From NCBI RefSeq assembly GCF_001552215.1, contig NZ_BCQT01000002.1:248001-312000 (forward strand): 64,000 nt of DNA, written 5' to 3'. The notes beneath the pieces were generated by a model. That model did not search any database. It was not told the DNA's origin and saw only the letters and a list, made by a program, of their open reading frames with translations. The DNA comes from Actinomadura macra NBRC 14102. GTDB lineage: Bacteria > Actinomycetota > Actinomycetes > Streptosporangiales > Streptosporangiaceae. Below, in pieces: positions 61,972 to 64,000 of the stretch (the stretch's first letter is position 1; every line of letters begins with the position of its first letter). The translations under genes were made by a program, and so were the position numbers.

Positions 61972-62096
61972 AAGAACAAGCCGCTGCGTGCAGGCACAGA
62001 ATCCCCCAGCAGCACCGGCGAGAGGGAAGGCGCCGAGCCGCGCAGCCGGGGGGTATGGGGGGTCGCCCCCCCAATAAGAACCAGCCCCCCAATAAA

Positions 62097-62900
62097 CTAC
62101 GGAAAGAGGCGTTCGACGATCTCGGCGACGCCGTCGTCGTCGTTGCGGGACGTGGTGTGCGTGACCGCCGCGAGGACGAGGGGGTGCGCGTTGGCTACGC
62201 CGTACGAGGTTCCTGCCCAGGTGAGCATCGGCAGGTCGTTGGGCATGTCACCGAAGGCGACGACCTCGTCGGAGGGGATGTCGTGTTCGCTGCACAGGGC
62301 CGCCAGCGCGGTGGCCTTGGTGACGCCCTGGGCGCTCATCTCCAGCAGACCGCGGCCGGACGAGTGGGTCACGGTGACGAGGTCCCCGACCGCCTGCACG
62401 GCCTTTTCCACGAGCGGATCGGGGTCGGCGTCGGGGTGGAACGCCAGCAGCTTGGTGCCGCCCCGGCTGACGAGTTCCTCGCCGTCCACGGGGCGTCCGC
62501 CCAGGGCCGTGGCGTCCCAGCGGCCGAGGCCGTAGCGTGTCTCGAACACGAAACCGTGCGGGTATTCGACGGCGAAGCGCAGCTCGGGGGAGATCGTGCG
62601 GAGTCGCTGCACCGCCTCCGCGAGCACGTCGGGGGTGATCTCGTGGGCGCGGATGACGGCTTCGGTGTGCAGGTCGTAGACCACGGCGCCGTTGGCGCAG
62701 ATGGCGACGCCGCGGTGGTCCACGGCGGCGGCGATCTCGGTCATCCAGCGCGGTGGGCGGCCGGTGACCATGACGAGCATCGCTCCGGCGCGTTCCACCC
62801 GGGCGAGGGCGGCCACGGTGCGGGCGGAGATCGTCCCGTCGGAGCGCACGATCGTGCCGTCGAGGTCGGTGGCGATCAGGCGCGGCGAGGACTCGGACAT
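62097..62900 (-). CDS. HAD-superfamily hydrolase, Cof-type (subclass IIB)
   Basis: A 267-residue Cof-like phosphatase. Motif I is LIATDLDGTIVRSDG, motif II MVTGRPP, motif III around GVTKATALAALC and motif IV VVAFGDMPNDLPML. The large C2B cap lies between. These enzymes dephosphorylate sugar phosphates, nucleotides or cofactors such as FMN; the substrate is not given by the sequence. It is convergent with bpa and lies downstream of serS on the same strand, as in other actinomycetes. Confidence 0.9.
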   Translation of the reverse strand: MSESSPRLIATDLDGTIVRSDGTISARTVAALARVERAGAMLVMVTGRPPRWMTEIAAAVDHRGVAICANGAVVYDLHTEAVIRAHEITPDVLAEAVQRLRTISPELRFAVEYPHGFVFETRYGLGRWDATALGGRPVDGEELVSRGGTKLLAFHPDADPDPLVEKAVQAVGDLVTVTHSSGRGLLEMSAQGVTKATALAALCSEHDIPSDEVVAFGDMPNDLPMLTWAGTSYGVANAHPLVLAAVTHTTSRNDDDGVAEIVERLFP

Positions 62901-62957
62901 GTCACCTTCCAGTGCGACTTGGACACACCTTAGGCGACATGCTCCTGGTTACGACGA

Positions 62958-62985
62958 CGGGCCCGCCCCCGAAGGGACGGGCCCG
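62958..62985 (-). terminator. Hairpin after serS
   Basis: A 12-bp stem (62958–62969 with 62974–62985, one mismatch) closes the stable tetraloop TTCG on the minus strand. It is 20 bases downstream of the serS stop. Confidence 0.6.
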
Positions 62986-63004
62986 AACACCGTCGGACGG
63001 CGGC

Positions 63005-64000
63005 TCAGCGTTTGACGGGCTCCAGGATCTCCAGGCCCAGAAACTTCTGGAGCGCCTCCGGGACGCGGACCGAGCCGTCCGGCCGCTGGTGGTTCTCCAG
63101 GATCGCGACGATCCAGCGGGTGGTGGCGAGCGTCCCGTTCAGCGTCGCGACCGGCTGGTTCTTGCCGTCGGCGTCGCGGTGCCGGACGGACAGGCGCCGG
63201 GCCTGGAACTCGGTGCAGTTGGACGTGGACGTGACCTCGCGGTAGGTGTCCTGCGTCGGGACCCACGCCTCGCAGTCGTACTTGCGGGCCGCGCTGGAAC
63301 CGAGGTCGCCCGCCGCGACGTCGATCACCCGGTAGGGCAGCTCGACCTTCGCGAGCATCTCCTTCTCCCACTCCAGCAGCCGCAGGTGCTCGGCGTGGGC
63401 GTCGGCCGGGTCGCAGTAGGAGAACATCTCCACCTTGTCGAACTGGTGGACGCGGATGATGCCGCGCGTGTCCTTGCCGTAGGAGCCGGCCTCGCGGCGG
63501 AAGCACGACGACCACGCCACGTACCGTCGCGGCAGCTCGTCGATGATCTCGTTCATGTGGTAGGCGGCGAGCGGCACCTCGGAGGTGCCGACGAGGTACA
63601 GGTCCTCCTGGCGGAGCTGGTACACCTCCGCGGCGTGTGCACCGAGGAACCCGGTGCCCTCCATCGCCTCCGGCTTGACGAGCACCGGGGGGTACATCGG
63701 CACGAAACCCGCCGCGATGGCCTGTTCCATCGCGAGGTTCAGCAGCGCGTACTGGAGCCGCGCGCCGACGCCGGTCAGGTAGTAGAAGCGGGCGCCGGCG
63801 ACCTTCGCGCCGCGTTCCATGTCGATGGCGCCGAGGCCCTCGCTCAGCTCCAGGTGGTCCTTGGGTTCGAAGTCGAACGCGGGTGGCTCGCCGATCGTCT
63901 CCAGGACGACGAAGTCCTGTTCGCCGCCGGGAGGCGCGCCCTCCTCGATGAGGTTGGGTATCCCCTTCAGCAACGTGTCGAGGTCTCCGCCGAGCCGGTC
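63005..64000 (-). CDS. serS: Seryl-tRNA synthetase (5' part outside window)
   Basis: This class II enzyme charges tRNA-Ser. About 330 C-terminal residues are visible; the N-terminal coiled-coil arm lies beyond the window end, and the frame stays open to base 64000. Class II motif 2 is [14 protein letters not shown], motif 3 runs from [15 protein letters not shown], and [13 protein letters not shown] is the serine-site stretch. The C-terminus is [10 protein letters not shown] minor TTG at 63973 should not be taken as the start. Identification is secure. Confidence 0.97.
   Translation of the reverse strand, partial: DRLGGDLDTLLKGIPNLIEEGAPPGGEQDFVVLETIGEPPAFDFEPKDHLELSEGLGAIDMERGAKVAGARFYYLTGVGARLQYALLNLAMEQAIAAGFVPMYPPVLVKPEAMEGTGFLGAHAAEVYQLRQEDLYLVGTSEVPLAAYHMNEIIDELPRRYVAWSSCFRREAGSYGKDTRGIIRVHQFDKVEMFSYCDPADAHAEHLRLLEWEKEMLAKVELPYRVIDVAAGDLGSSAARKYDCEAWVPTQDTYREVTSTSNCTEFQARRLSVRHRDADGKNQPVATLNGTLATTRWIVAILENHQRPDGSVRVPEALQKFLGLEILEPVKR

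Overview
The window is a high-GC actinomycete chromosome centred on the replication origin. Gene order dnaA (3' end) – oriC – dnaN – gnd-type dehydrogenase – recF – dciA (DUF721) – gyrB – gyrA – DUF3566 membrane protein – tRNA-Ile is the classic actinobacterial origin block. GC-rich third codon positions, many GTG/TTG starts, a bacterial proteasome activator (bpa), a DLW-39 peptide and the gnd gene between dnaN and recF suggest the Streptosporangiales, probably an Actinomadura-like organism. The genus is an inference from gene order and protein style.

Layout. 1–12.1 kb: the origin housekeeping block, with DnaA boxes in oriC, before recF and inside recF, ending at tRNA-Ile and a strong terminator. 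12.1–14.0 kb and 16.8–17.6 kb: two gene-poor stretches rich in DnaA boxes, probably origin-linked DnaA-binding or titration sites. 14.0–16.8 kb: a frameshifted VOC gene, then a TetR-controlled pair (flavodoxin-fold oxidoreductase and SDR) with three matching operators. 17.6–25.2 kb: a small gene under a LexA-type box, an AraC regulator, an EamA exporter, a secreted M64 metallopeptidase, an SDR, DLW-39, a HAD hydrolase and a three-gene operon of unknown function. 25.9–26.9 kb: tRNA-Ala with an integrase remnant between two 38-bp direct repeats.

26.9–33.5 kb holds a secreted SH3-like protein, a tyrosine phosphatase, a PrsW protease, a GlxA-type regulator divergent from a rhodanese, a DEAD-box helicase and a hexapeptide acetyltransferase. 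33.6–43.8 kb is a likely catabolic island. An ABC importer of the SsuABC/TauABC type is translationally coupled to an F420-reductase-like enzyme and followed by an amidase and an enoyl-CoA hydratase. A LysR gene is divergent from a second amidase, an atypical inositol-monophosphatase-like protein and an aldo-keto reductase. 44–49.3 kb is regulatory: a class III cyclase, a MerR protein, a very long ECF sigma factor carrying its own zinc anti-sigma motif and membrane anchor, a broken SRPBCC gene and a SigE-type sigma factor.

49.5–54.5 kb contains a double-psi-barrel/MauE pair, a perfect 22-bp hairpin over a stop codon, a repeat-rich spacer, an AAA ATPase preceded by a perfect SOS box, and a pirin/MarR divergent pair sharing an operator. 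55–64 kb contains an M15 peptidase lipoprotein, small membrane or lipoproteins, tRNA-Ser, a MinD-like ATPase with a long Pro/Gln repeat tail, a quinone oxidoreductase, bpa, a HAD phosphatase and the 3' part of serS.

All assignments come from reading the sequence and recalled family motifs; no database search was run.
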